The position numbers and the translations under genes are program-made. From the NCBI GenBank assembly GCA_002342065.1, contig DDPF01000012.1, positions 496,001 through 560,000 on the forward strand: a stretch of DNA of 64,000 nt, read 5' to 3'. The notes under the pieces are model-generated. The model was not told where the DNA came from. It saw only the letters and a list, made by a program, of their open reading frames with translations, and did no database searches. This stretch comes from Bacteroidetes bacterium UBA2475 (GTDB taxonomy: Bacteria; Bacteroidota; Bacteroidia; B-17B0; Aurantibacillaceae). The first letter of the stretch is position 1, and the number at the start of each line of letters is the position of its first letter. Positions 17,609 to 24,908 of the stretch are shown piece by piece.

Positions 17609-19639
17609 CTAGGAATTTTTTCCTTCTAACATTTTTTCTAACGAATACATTTCATCGCGTAAACGTGCGGCTTCATTAAAATTCATTTCTTTTGCAGCGC
17701 GCAACATGGCAGATTTTGCTTTTGCAATTTGTTTTTTCAGATCATCAGAGCTCATGTATTGTACCACAGGATCTGCTGCAATATCATAGGCTTCCGGCTC
17801 AACATAAACCTTTACCAGCTTGCCATCAATAGTAACTTCAGTGCCACTAAAGGTTGGTTGTAATAATTGCTTTCTTCCGGCTTGTATTGGTGTAATATTG
17901 TGTTTAAAATTATATTCTATCTGTTTTTTTCTTCTACGCTCCGTTTCTTCCATTGTAGCTTTCATACTATCGGTAATTCTGTCTGCATACATGATCACTC
18001 TTCCATTCACATTACGCGCAGCACGTCCAACAGTTTGTACCAGGCTTCGTACATTTCTTAAAAAGCCTTCTTTGTCAGCATCCAAAATAGCAACTAAACT
18101 TACTTCCGGAAGATCCAATCCTTCACGCAATAAATTAATTCCTATCAACACATCAAACATACCTACACGCAATTGGCGTAAAATTTCAACGCGCTCCAAA
18201 GTATCCACTTCGCTATGTATGTAACGGCAACGCACATTTAATTTTGTAAGATATTTTGTCAACTCCTCGGCCATACGTTTGGTTAAAGTAGTTACCAAAA
18301 CGCGTTCATCTTTTTCAACTACTTTATGGATCTCATCCAACAGATCATCTACCTGGTTAGAGCATGGTCTTACTTCTATTAAAGGATCTAAAATTCCTGT
18401 TGGGCGGATCAATTGCTCGACTACAACTCCACCCGCTTGTTCTAACTCAAAATTTGCAGGCGTGGCACTTATATATATTACCTGCTTAAGCATGGCAAAA
18501 AATTCTTCAAACTTCAACGGCCGATTATCCAATGCCGAAGGCAAACGAAAACCATACTCCACTAAATTTGTTTTACGACTTAAGTCGCCACCATACATTG
18601 CTCCTACTTGCGGTATGGATACGTGACTCTCATCCACCAACATTAAAAAATCATCAGGAAAATAATCTATTAAACAGAAAGGTCTTGTGCCCGGTAAACG
18701 CCCATCAAAATACCTCGAGTAATTTTCTATGCCGCTGCAATAACCCAGTTCGCGCATCATCTCGAGATCAAAATTCACGCGCTCTTCTAAACGTTTTGCC
18801 TCTAAAGTTCTTCCATGTTTATTAAAAAATTCTACTTGCTTTTGCATGTCTTCATAAATAAAGTGCATGGCTTTTTGCAAAGTATCGGGCGCGGTAACAA
18901 AAATATTTGCAGGATAAACGCTAAAGGATTCAAATTTTTCTATCACGTGGTTGTTAGCGCTGTCAAAGGTTTCAATACTTTCTATTTCATCGCCAAAGAA
19001 CATAATGCGCACACAATAATCTGCGTATGGTAAATTTACATCAACCGTATCTCCCTTAACACGAAAAGTTCCACGATCAAACTCACCTGTTGTTCTTGAA
19101 TAAAGCGAACCAACAAATTGGTGTAATAATTTATTTCGAGAAACCAATTGACCAACATGAATAGGAATAATATTCTTTTTAAAATCAGAAGGATTACCCA
19201 TACCATAAATGCAGCTAACAGAACTTATAACGATCACATCTCTTCTTCCTGATAATAAAGAGGAAGTAGTGCTTAAACGTAATTTTTCTATTTCCTGGTT
19301 AATGGCTAGATCTTTTTCAATGTATGTTCCTGTAGTTGGTAAAAAGGCTTCGGGTTGATAGTAATCATAATAGCTTACAAAATATTCTACAGCATTGTTC
19401 GGAAAAAATTGTTTGAACTCGCTGAATAACTGTGCGGCCAAAGTTTTATTATGACATAAAATTAAAGTGGGTTTACTTACCTGTTGAATAACGTTGGCCG
19501 CAGTAAAAGTTTTTCCTGAACCGGTAACACCTAATAAAACCTGGTGAGCTGTGCCCGAACGAATACCTTCTACCAATTGCCTGATAGCTTCCGGTTGATC
19601 GCCGGTAGGTTGAAATTCAGATGTCAGTTCAAAATTCAT
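17609..19639 (-). CDS. uvrB: Excinuclease ABC subunit B
   Basis: A 676-residue UvrB of normal length. Walker A is GVTGSGKTFTAANV, the beta-hairpin region is YYDYYQPEAFLPTTGTYI, the DExx box is LVDESHVSIPQVG, motif VI is QTVGRAARN, and a C-terminal UVR domain (DLKKQIAKAKSAMLRAAKEM) contacts UvrC or UvrA. It verifies damage and loads UvrC in nucleotide excision repair. Upstream lies a 123-nt hairpin and a possible promoter element at 19783-19790, so its mRNA may carry a structured leader. Confidence 0.98.
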   Translation of the reverse strand: MNFELTSEFQPTGDQPEAIRQLVEGIRSGTAHQVLLGVTGSGKTFTAANVIQQVSKPTLILCHNKTLAAQLFSEFKQFFPNNAVEYFVSYYDYYQPEAFLPTTGTYIEKDLAINQEIEKLRLSTTSSLLSGRRDVIVISSVSCIYGMGNPSDFKKNIIPIHVGQLVSRNKLLHQFVGSLYSRTTGEFDRGTFRVKGDTVDVNLPYADYCVRIMFFGDEIESIETFDSANNHVIEKFESFSVYPANIFVTAPDTLQKAMHFIYEDMQKQVEFFNKHGRTLEAKRLEERVNFDLEMMRELGYCSGIENYSRYFDGRLPGTRPFCLIDYFPDDFLMLVDESHVSIPQVGAMYGGDLSRKTNLVEYGFRLPSALDNRPLKFEEFFAMLKQVIYISATPANFELEQAGGVVVEQLIRPTGILDPLIEVRPCSNQVDDLLDEIHKVVEKDERVLVTTLTKRMAEELTKYLTKLNVRCRYIHSEVDTLERVEILRQLRVGMFDVLIGINLLREGLDLPEVSLVAILDADKEGFLRNVRSLVQTVGRAARNVNGRVIMYADRITDSMKATMEETERRRKKQIEYNFKHNITPIQAGRKQLLQPTFSGTEVTIDGKLVKVYVEPEAYDIAADPVVQYMSSDDLKKQIAKAKSAMLRAAKEMNFNEAARLRDEMYSLEKMLEGKNS

Positions 19640-19657
19640 GTTCTTTTAATTATTTTC

Positions 19658-19780
19658 CCGACATCTTTAAAAATTAGATTTTTTTAGGCGAACGAATTTT
19701 TAAAAGCGGAGTTTACTAGTGTAAATGAGCATTTAAAAAATGAAGTTCAACGCCAAAAAAGCAATTTTTTGAGGTGTCGG
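19658..19780. repeat. 123-nt nested hairpin (structured RNA leader or palindromic element)
   Basis: Almost the whole interval pairs with itself. From outside inwards: CCGACATCT (19658-19666) with AGGTGTCGG (19772-19780); AAAAATT with AATTTTT; TTTTT-GGCG (19681-19690) with CGCC-AAAAA (19751-19760); GAAC with GTTC; TTTTTAAA with TTTAAAAA; GC with GC; and GTTTAC (19711-19716) with GTAAAT (19721-19726) around a TAGT loop. Two pairs are G-U on the plus strand. It could be the uvrB leader on the minus strand, a free small RNA, or a palindromic mobile sequence. Confidence 0.7.
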
Positions 19781-19782
19781 TA

Positions 19783-19790
19783 CAAAGTTA
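19783..19790 (-). promoter_or_regulatory. Possible -7 element at the foot of the uvrB leader hairpin
   Basis: TAACTTTG on the minus strand fits TAnnTTTG and ends two bases before the first base of the 123-nt hairpin. Transcription from it would produce a uvrB mRNA with a leader of roughly 135 nt made almost wholly of that hairpin. No TTG sits at the ideal distance upstream. Confidence 0.45.
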
Positions 19791-20558
19791 CTTAATCAAT
19801 TTATATTTTACCGCAGCAAATTCTTTATTACAAAAATTAAAATGCCACCATTCGCTGGTTATTGGGAAAAAATTTGCCAGCTGCATAACTTTTCTTAACA
19901 ATTTTCTGTTCTCAAATGCTTCCTGCGTTAATTCGCCGGTTTTTAAATATTGCCATTCATAAACTGGCTGTGATAGTTTTCCGAAATGATCAAATTCGGT
20001 TCCCATATCCAATACCTTATTGGTTTTAAGATCTATGATAGAAAGATCTACAGCGCAACCATAATTATGTAACGAGATAGAAAATGGTGGCGACAAATAA
20101 GCGTACTTAATGTCTGGCGGCATATCCAGACTGTCCCACATCATTTGCTGCACATGTAACGGACGAGTGGCATCAAAAATTATCAATGAGTAATTGGGAT
20201 TTATTTGTTTTAAATAATACTGTGCATTATAAATTCTTATGGCTACTTCGCAGGGAAAATAAGCCTTCCGGAGGCCATCATACACATTTAATTTTAAAAA
20301 ATTATCTGTACTCGCATATTTAAGGTCTACTTTTATAGAGCTGTCAATACTTTGAACATCAATAAGGTCGTAACCCTTAAATACATATTCAAGGTAAGAA
20401 GTATCAACGTTTATTTTATTCTTTAAGATAATTTTAAGAGTGTCTTTGGCTATAAAGTCATGACGTTTTTCGATCTGAGCGCCTTTACCCTCTTTATCTG
20501 GTTTGCAGGCAAAAAGAAGTAAAAGACCCAACAAAAAATATACTTGATAAATTTTCAA
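19788..20558 (-). CDS. D-Ala-D-Ala dipeptidase-like lipoprotein (VanX/DdpX family, M15D)
   Basis: A 256-residue lipoprotein (LLLLFAC, Cys18). The M15D active site is complete: SLHNYGCAVD provides zinc ligands His164 and Asp171, SEWWHF provides catalytic Glu236 and ligand His239, and FDATRP carries Arg132. VanX/DdpX enzymes split D-Ala-D-Ala. Housekeeping members recycle cell-wall dipeptide, and the periplasmic lipoprotein location favours that over vancomycin resistance; no vanHA-type genes are nearby. Confidence 0.87.
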   Translation of the reverse strand: MKIYQVYFLLGLLLLFACKPDKEGKGAQIEKRHDFIAKDTLKIILKNKINVDTSYLEYVFKGYDLIDVQSIDSSIKVDLKYASTDNFLKLNVYDGLRKAYFPCEVAIRIYNAQYYLKQINPNYSLIIFDATRPLHVQQMMWDSLDMPPDIKYAYLSPPFSISLHNYGCAVDLSIIDLKTNKVLDMGTEFDHFGKLSQPVYEWQYLKTGELTQEAFENRKLLRKVMQLANFFPITSEWWHFNFCNKEFAAVKYKLIK

Positions 20559-20623
20559 AAATTAATTTTTTCTTACTTTAATTTCCAAAGCAAATACTTA
20601 ATTTTATAAGCAAATTAAAATCT

Positions 20624-21112
20624 ATGCCTTCGTTTGATATAGCCAGCAAATTAGATGCCCAACTACTGGATAATGCAGTAAATGTAGCTAAAAAAGACAT
20701 ACTTAACCGTTGGGATTTTAAGGACAGTAAAAGCACAATTGAATTAAATAAAAAAGACCTGCTTATTAATGTAAGTACCGAAAATGATATGCGACTAGAT
20801 GCCATTTTAGATGCTATTCATTCTCGCATGATCAAACAAGGTCTCGATCCACGTGGCCTTGATGAAAGTAAAGATCATTATCCCAGCGGACCAATGATAA
20901 AAAAAGATATTAAGGTTAGACAGGGTTTGGAAAAAGAAGCGTCAAAAAAAATAATGAAAGATATTAAAGACAGTAAGATAAAAGTTACTGCTCAAATAAT
21001 GGATGAGATCATTCGTGTGAGTGCTAAAAAAATTGATGACCTCCAAGCTGTAATTGCTCTTTGTCGCAAAGGTGATTACGATGTGCCTTTACAATTTATA
21101 AATATGAAATAA
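20624..21112 (+). CDS. yajQ: YajQ family nucleotide-binding protein
   Basis: A 162-residue UPF0234 protein: MPSFDIASKLD, NRWDFKDSK and the C-terminal VSAKKIDDLQAVIALCRKGD, then PLQFINMK are near-invariant family features. It forms two ferredoxin-like domains. Some homologues bind cyclic di-GMP and act with transcription factors; others have been linked to RNA or phage functions. It has no signal peptide. It is transcribed away from the dipeptidase gene across a 65-base gap. Confidence 0.94.
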   Translation: MPSFDIASKLDAQLLDNAVNVAKKDILNRWDFKDSKSTIELNKKDLLINVSTENDMRLDAILDAIHSRMIKQGLDPRGLDESKDHYPSGPMIKKDIKVRQGLEKEASKKIMKDIKDSKIKVTAQIMDEIIRVSAKKIDDLQAVIALCRKGDYDVPLQFINMK

Positions 21113-21121
21113 TTCGTTATC

Positions 21122-21163
21122 ATTTAACCACAGAGTTCACAAAGAAAGCACAGAGAACACAAA
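21122..21163 (+). repeat. Interspersed intergenic repeat, copy 1
   Basis: TTTAACCACAGAG followed by CACA-AG and CACAGAG phrases. The same phrase pattern returns reversed at 24791-24828. It lies between yajQ and a small ORF and has no visible stem or promoter. Confidence 0.45.
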
Positions 21164-21168
21164 TAAAA

Positions 21169-21381
21169 ATGAAAAAATTAGATAAGACATCGCACTCTTC
21201 TGGAAAAATTTCTGATCATAAGAAGGAATCTAGTAATTATAAAAATCTTAATTTACAGCAAATAGGAGAGGTTTTTTCATATTTACAGAGCGTGGCATAT
21301 AATTATTCATTGAATAATCCGCCAAAAATGGATAGGACAATTTTTTCAGCACGCTCATTAAAAATAAATAATGATAATTAG
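21169..21381 (+). CDS. Small protein of unknown function overlapping the sugar-kinase gene
   Basis: A 70-residue, basic and Ser/Asn-rich protein with no recognised domain. Its last 11 bases overlap the start of the heptose-kinase-like gene (ATG at 21371 inside its end), an arrangement typical of translational coupling. Its middle (NLQQIGEVFSYLQSVAYNYS) may be one helix. It could be a real regulator-like small protein or simply a leader frame; the overlap is the main support. Confidence 0.45.
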   Translation: MKKLDKTSHSSGKISDHKKESSNYKNLNLQQIGEVFSYLQSVAYNYSLNNPPKMDRTIFSARSLKINNDN

Positions 21382-22402
21382 AAGTAAAGCACCATTAAGG
21401 ATAGGATTAGCGGGCGGAGGAACAGATGTTAGTCCTTATGCTGATATATATGGTGGCGCCATTTTAAATGCCACTATAGATCTTTATGCTTACGCATCAT
21501 TAGAACCTTTAAGTAATGGTAAAATAGAGTTTTGTTATGATGGAACTGATCGTTGCATTATTTTAGACAGCAAAAAAGAATTAGAACTCGTTGATGGATT
21601 TGAATTGTTTATTGGCGTTTATAATCGTTTAGTAAAACAATTCAACCTTGAAAAATTATCTTTTCGTTTAACATCCTATATTGAAGCGCCTCAAGGTTCG
21701 GGTCTTGGAACCTCCTCTACCATTGTAGTTTCATTGATAGGTGCTTTTGTTGAATGGTTAAAATTACCTCTCGCAAAATACGACATTGCACATTTAGCCT
21801 ATGAAATTGAGCGCATTGATCTTGGCATGAGTGGCGGAAGACAAGATCAATATGCAGCAACATTTGGCGGAATTAATTATATGGAATTTTTAAGTAACGA
21901 TCGTGTTATCGTTAATCCATTACACTTAAAAGATAAAATTGTAAATGAGTTAGAATTTAATTTGTTGTTATACTTTACAGCCACTCAACGTTTATCTGCC
22001 ACAATTATAAATGAGCAGGTACAAAATGTAAAAGATAAAAATGAAAAATCGGTTGATGCCATGCACAATTTAAAAGAGCAGGCGCATCAAATGAAAGATA
22101 GTTTATTGCGCGGCGAAATAAATAAAATTGGCGAGATCTTAAATTTTGGTTGGAAAAATAAAAAGGCAATGGCCAACTCTATCAGCAATCCTTTAATTGA
22201 TAATATTTACGATACAGCATTAAAGAACGGCGCAACAGGTGGAAAGATAAGCGGTGCGGGCGGCGGCGGCTTTATGTTCTTTTTATGTCCGGGTGTTACA
22301 AAAGTAAAAGTGGCAAAATCGCTTGAAGCACTTGGTGGAAAAGTGCAATCATTTAAATTTACAAAAGAAGGTTTGGTGACCTGGACAATATTAGAAAATT
22401 AA
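21371..22402 (+). CDS. hddA: GHMP sugar kinase, D-glycero-D-manno-heptose 7-phosphate kinase-like
   Basis: A 343-residue GHMP kinase. RSKAPLRIGLAGGGTDVSPY is the N-terminal motif, PQGSGLGTSSTIVVSL the ATP-binding Gly-rich loop and GGKISGAGGGGFMFF motif 3. The opening and the IDLGMSGGRQDQYAA segment are those of HddA-like kinases that phosphorylate D-glycero-alpha-D-manno-heptose 7-phosphate at C1 for GDP-heptose synthesis. Galactokinase or fucokinase-like substrates are less likely. No other heptose genes are adjacent. purC follows after 10 bases. Confidence 0.8.
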   Translation: MIIRSKAPLRIGLAGGGTDVSPYADIYGGAILNATIDLYAYASLEPLSNGKIEFCYDGTDRCIILDSKKELELVDGFELFIGVYNRLVKQFNLEKLSFRLTSYIEAPQGSGLGTSSTIVVSLIGAFVEWLKLPLAKYDIAHLAYEIERIDLGMSGGRQDQYAATFGGINYMEFLSNDRVIVNPLHLKDKIVNELEFNLLLYFTATQRLSATIINEQVQNVKDKNEKSVDAMHNLKEQAHQMKDSLLRGEINKIGEILNFGWKNKKAMANSISNPLIDNIYDTALKNGATGGKISGAGGGGFMFFLCPGVTKVKVAKSLEALGGKVQSFKFTKEGLVTWTILEN

Positions 22403-22412
22403 AAATAGTAAT

Positions 22413-23375
22413 ATGGAAACTATGAGCAGTATTAAAACATTAGATGTAACAAACTTTAAATTCGATAACCAAACAGCTTATTACAAAGGTAAAGTGCGTG
22501 ATGTTTACACCATTGGAAACTCAATACTGGTAATGATCGCCAGTGATCGCATTAGTGCATTTGATGTGGTGTTACCAAGAGGTATTCCATACAAAGGTCA
22601 AGTATTAAATCAAATTGCTGCGCATTTTTTAGATGCTACAAAAGATATTATTCCTAACTGGTTAATTTCTTCGCCACATTCGCATGTGAGTATTGGCAAA
22701 ATGTGCCAGCCATTTAAAGTGGAGATGGTTGTGCGTGGTTATTTGGCAGGACATGCCGCAAGAACTTACACAAGTGGTTTAAGAACATTGTGTGGCGTTA
22801 CTTTACCCGAAGGATTAAAAGAGAACGACAAATTACCTCAACCTATCATTACCCCTACTACCAAGGCTTCCGAAGGACATGATGAAGATATTAGTCGCGA
22901 AGAAATAATTAAGCAAGGTATCGTTAGCAAAGAACATTACGAACAATTAGAAAAATATACTTTGGCACTATATGCCCGCGGACAAGAAATTGCCAATAAA
23001 ATGGGATTGATATTAGTGGACACAAAATATGAATTCGGTTTATATAATGGCCAAATAACTTTAATGGATGAAATTCATACACCAGACTCATCACGTTATT
23101 TTTACAAAGCAGGTTATGATGATCGTCAACAAAAAGGTGAAGAACAAAAACAACTAAGCAAAGAATTCGTAAGAAGGTGGCTAATTGAAAATGGTTTTCA
23201 GGGCAAAGAAGGGCAAACAATACCGGCCATGAGTGATGAATGGGTAACGGAAATAAGTAACCGTTATATTGAATTATATGAAAAAGTAACGGGCAAAAGC
23301 TTCGCTAAAGCCAACTACAGCAACATGTTAGCCGATATTGAAACTTCAATTAAAAATGAGCTAAAAAAATCTTAA
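22413..23375 (+). CDS. purC: Phosphoribosylaminoimidazole-succinocarboxamide synthase
   Basis: A 320-residue SAICAR synthetase. YYKGKVRDVYTIGN, IASDRISAFDVVLP, VEMVVRGYLAGHAARTY and DEIHTPDSSRYF are diagnostic. It joins aspartate to CAIR with ATP in purine synthesis. The Ile-Pro-rich insertions and length (over 300) fit the longer class seen in Bacteroidota and yeast. The start could be the ATG at 22413 or at 22422. It sits 10 bases after the heptose-kinase gene and 25 before the next gene, suggesting one operon. Confidence 0.96.
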   Translation: METMSSIKTLDVTNFKFDNQTAYYKGKVRDVYTIGNSILVMIASDRISAFDVVLPRGIPYKGQVLNQIAAHFLDATKDIIPNWLISSPHSHVSIGKMCQPFKVEMVVRGYLAGHAARTYTSGLRTLCGVTLPEGLKENDKLPQPIITPTTKASEGHDEDISREEIIKQGIVSKEHYEQLEKYTLALYARGQEIANKMGLILVDTKYEFGLYNGQITLMDEIHTPDSSRYFYKAGYDDRQQKGEEQKQLSKEFVRRWLIENGFQGKEGQTIPAMSDEWVTEISNRYIELYEKVTGKSFAKANYSNMLADIETSIKNELKKS

Positions 23376-23400
23376 CTTTACGCCATCAATAAACAATAGA

Positions 23401-24660
23401 ATGAAAGATATTTTCGAAAAAATTAAAGCGAATTTAGGTCCGATCGGAGAACACGCAAAAGAGTCACACGGTTATTTTACATTTCCAAAATTAACAGGCG
23501 ATATTAACCCGCACATGGATTTTCGCGGTAAAAAATTATTGAACTGGAGTTTGAATAATTATTTAGGATTAGCAAATCATCCTGAAGTTAGACAAGCTGA
23601 TATAGAAGGCGCAACAAAATTTGGTTTAGCGGCTCCAATGGGTGCGCGTATGATGAGTGGAAATTCTGATTACCATGAAGAATTAGAAAAAGGTTTATCA
23701 AAATTAGTTCAAAAAGAAGATACCATACTTTGTAATTTTGGTTATCAAGCAATGGTTTCGGCTATTGATGCTATTGTTGATCGTCATGATGTAATAGTTT
23801 ACGATGCAGAAAGTCATGCCTGTATTTTAGATGGCGTGCGTTTACACATGGGCAAGCGTTATGTTTTTAAACACAACGATATTGAAGATTTTGAAAAACA
23901 AATGGTGCGTGCCACTAAATTGGCCGAAACTACAGGTGGTGCTATTTTAGTAATTACCGAAGGTGTTTTTGGTATGCGTGGCGACCAAGGGAAATTGAAA
24001 GAGATCATTGAAATGAAAAAGAAATTCTCTTTCCGTTTATTTGTTGATGATGCGCATGGCATTGGCACAATGGGTCCTAAAGGTGGTGGTACCGGCGAAG
24101 CTCAAGGTTGCAACGATGGCATTGATATTTATTTTGGAACATTCGCAAAATCCTTTGCATTGATCGGTGGCTTTATTAGTTCAACAAAAGAGATCATTAC
24201 ATTTTTACGTTACAATATGCGTTCTCAAATTTTCGCTAAATCGTTACCAATGCCATTGGTGTATGGTTTATTAAAACGTTTGGAATTATTAAATAAACAT
24301 CCTGAATACCGCACAAAATTATGGGAGATCGCTAATAGTCTTCAAAAAGGTTTGGTTGATGCAGGATTTAATATTGGTGACACAAATACAATGGTAACGC
24401 CTGTATACATGAATGGTTCAATTCCGGAAGCAACTAATATGGTGATCGATCTTCGTGAGAATTTCGGGATCTTTTGTTCGATGGTGGTGTATCCTGTAAT
24501 TCCAAAAGGCATGATCATTTTACGTTTAATTCCAACAGCAATGCATACTACAGAAGATGTAAAATATACTATTGAATCTTTCAGTAAAATAAAAGATAAA
24601 TTATACGGTGGCATTTATAAAGCAGATAAGATCCGTGATGGATTTTCGCAAGCGTTATAA
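23401..24660 (+). CDS. spt: Alpha-oxoamine synthase, probable serine palmitoyltransferase
   Basis: A 419-residue fold-type I PLP enzyme. NWSLNNYLGLANHPEV, GARMMSGN, VDDAHGIGTMGPKGGG and the PLP-lysine motif FGTFAKSFALIGG are those of alpha-oxoamine synthases. Within that family the sequence resembles the Bacteroidota serine palmitoyltransferase, which condenses serine and a fatty acyl-CoA or acyl-ACP at the start of sphingolipid synthesis. 2-amino-3-ketobutyrate CoA ligase is the main alternative. A strong terminator follows. Confidence 0.78.
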   Translation: MKDIFEKIKANLGPIGEHAKESHGYFTFPKLTGDINPHMDFRGKKLLNWSLNNYLGLANHPEVRQADIEGATKFGLAAPMGARMMSGNSDYHEELEKGLSKLVQKEDTILCNFGYQAMVSAIDAIVDRHDVIVYDAESHACILDGVRLHMGKRYVFKHNDIEDFEKQMVRATKLAETTGGAILVITEGVFGMRGDQGKLKEIIEMKKKFSFRLFVDDAHGIGTMGPKGGGTGEAQGCNDGIDIYFGTFAKSFALIGGFISSTKEIITFLRYNMRSQIFAKSLPMPLVYGLLKRLELLNKHPEYRTKLWEIANSLQKGLVDAGFNIGDTNTMVTPVYMNGSIPEATNMVIDLRENFGIFCSMVVYPVIPKGMIILRLIPTAMHTTEDVKYTIESFSKIKDKLYGGIYKADKIRDGFSQAL

Positions 24661-24683
24661 AGCCTCATTCTAAATCGGACTTG

Positions 24684-24713
24684 AACCCCAATCTAAACAG
24701 TTGGGGTTTTTTG
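24684..24713 (+). terminator. Rho-independent terminator after the spt-like gene
   Basis: AACCCCA (24684-24690) and TGGGGTT (24702-24708) pair around an 11-base loop and run into a six-T tract. It closes the hddA-purC-spt operon. Confidence 0.88.
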
Positions 24714-24790
24714 TTTGTCGTTTTATCTTTGTGTAAGCCATGGGCTTCTATGCTAACTAATCCGTTTCGATAAATTCACAATTAAAGTTT

Positions 24791-24828
24791 TCTTATCTAT
24801 GTGTCTATGTGGTTAAATCTGCTCTGTT
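24791..24828 (-). repeat. Interspersed intergenic repeat, copy 2 (reversed)
   Basis: Read on the minus strand it carries TTTAACCACATAG and CACATAG phrases, like copy 1 at 21122-21163 but in the other orientation. It lies in the 248-base gap between the spt-like gene and mutS. Confidence 0.45.
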
Positions 24829-24908
24829 TCTTACCTTTTCTATTAACAATTTATTCCATCCTGTTAAAAAGTAAGTACCGGAAATAGCTTATGGATATTG
24901 TATCTTAG

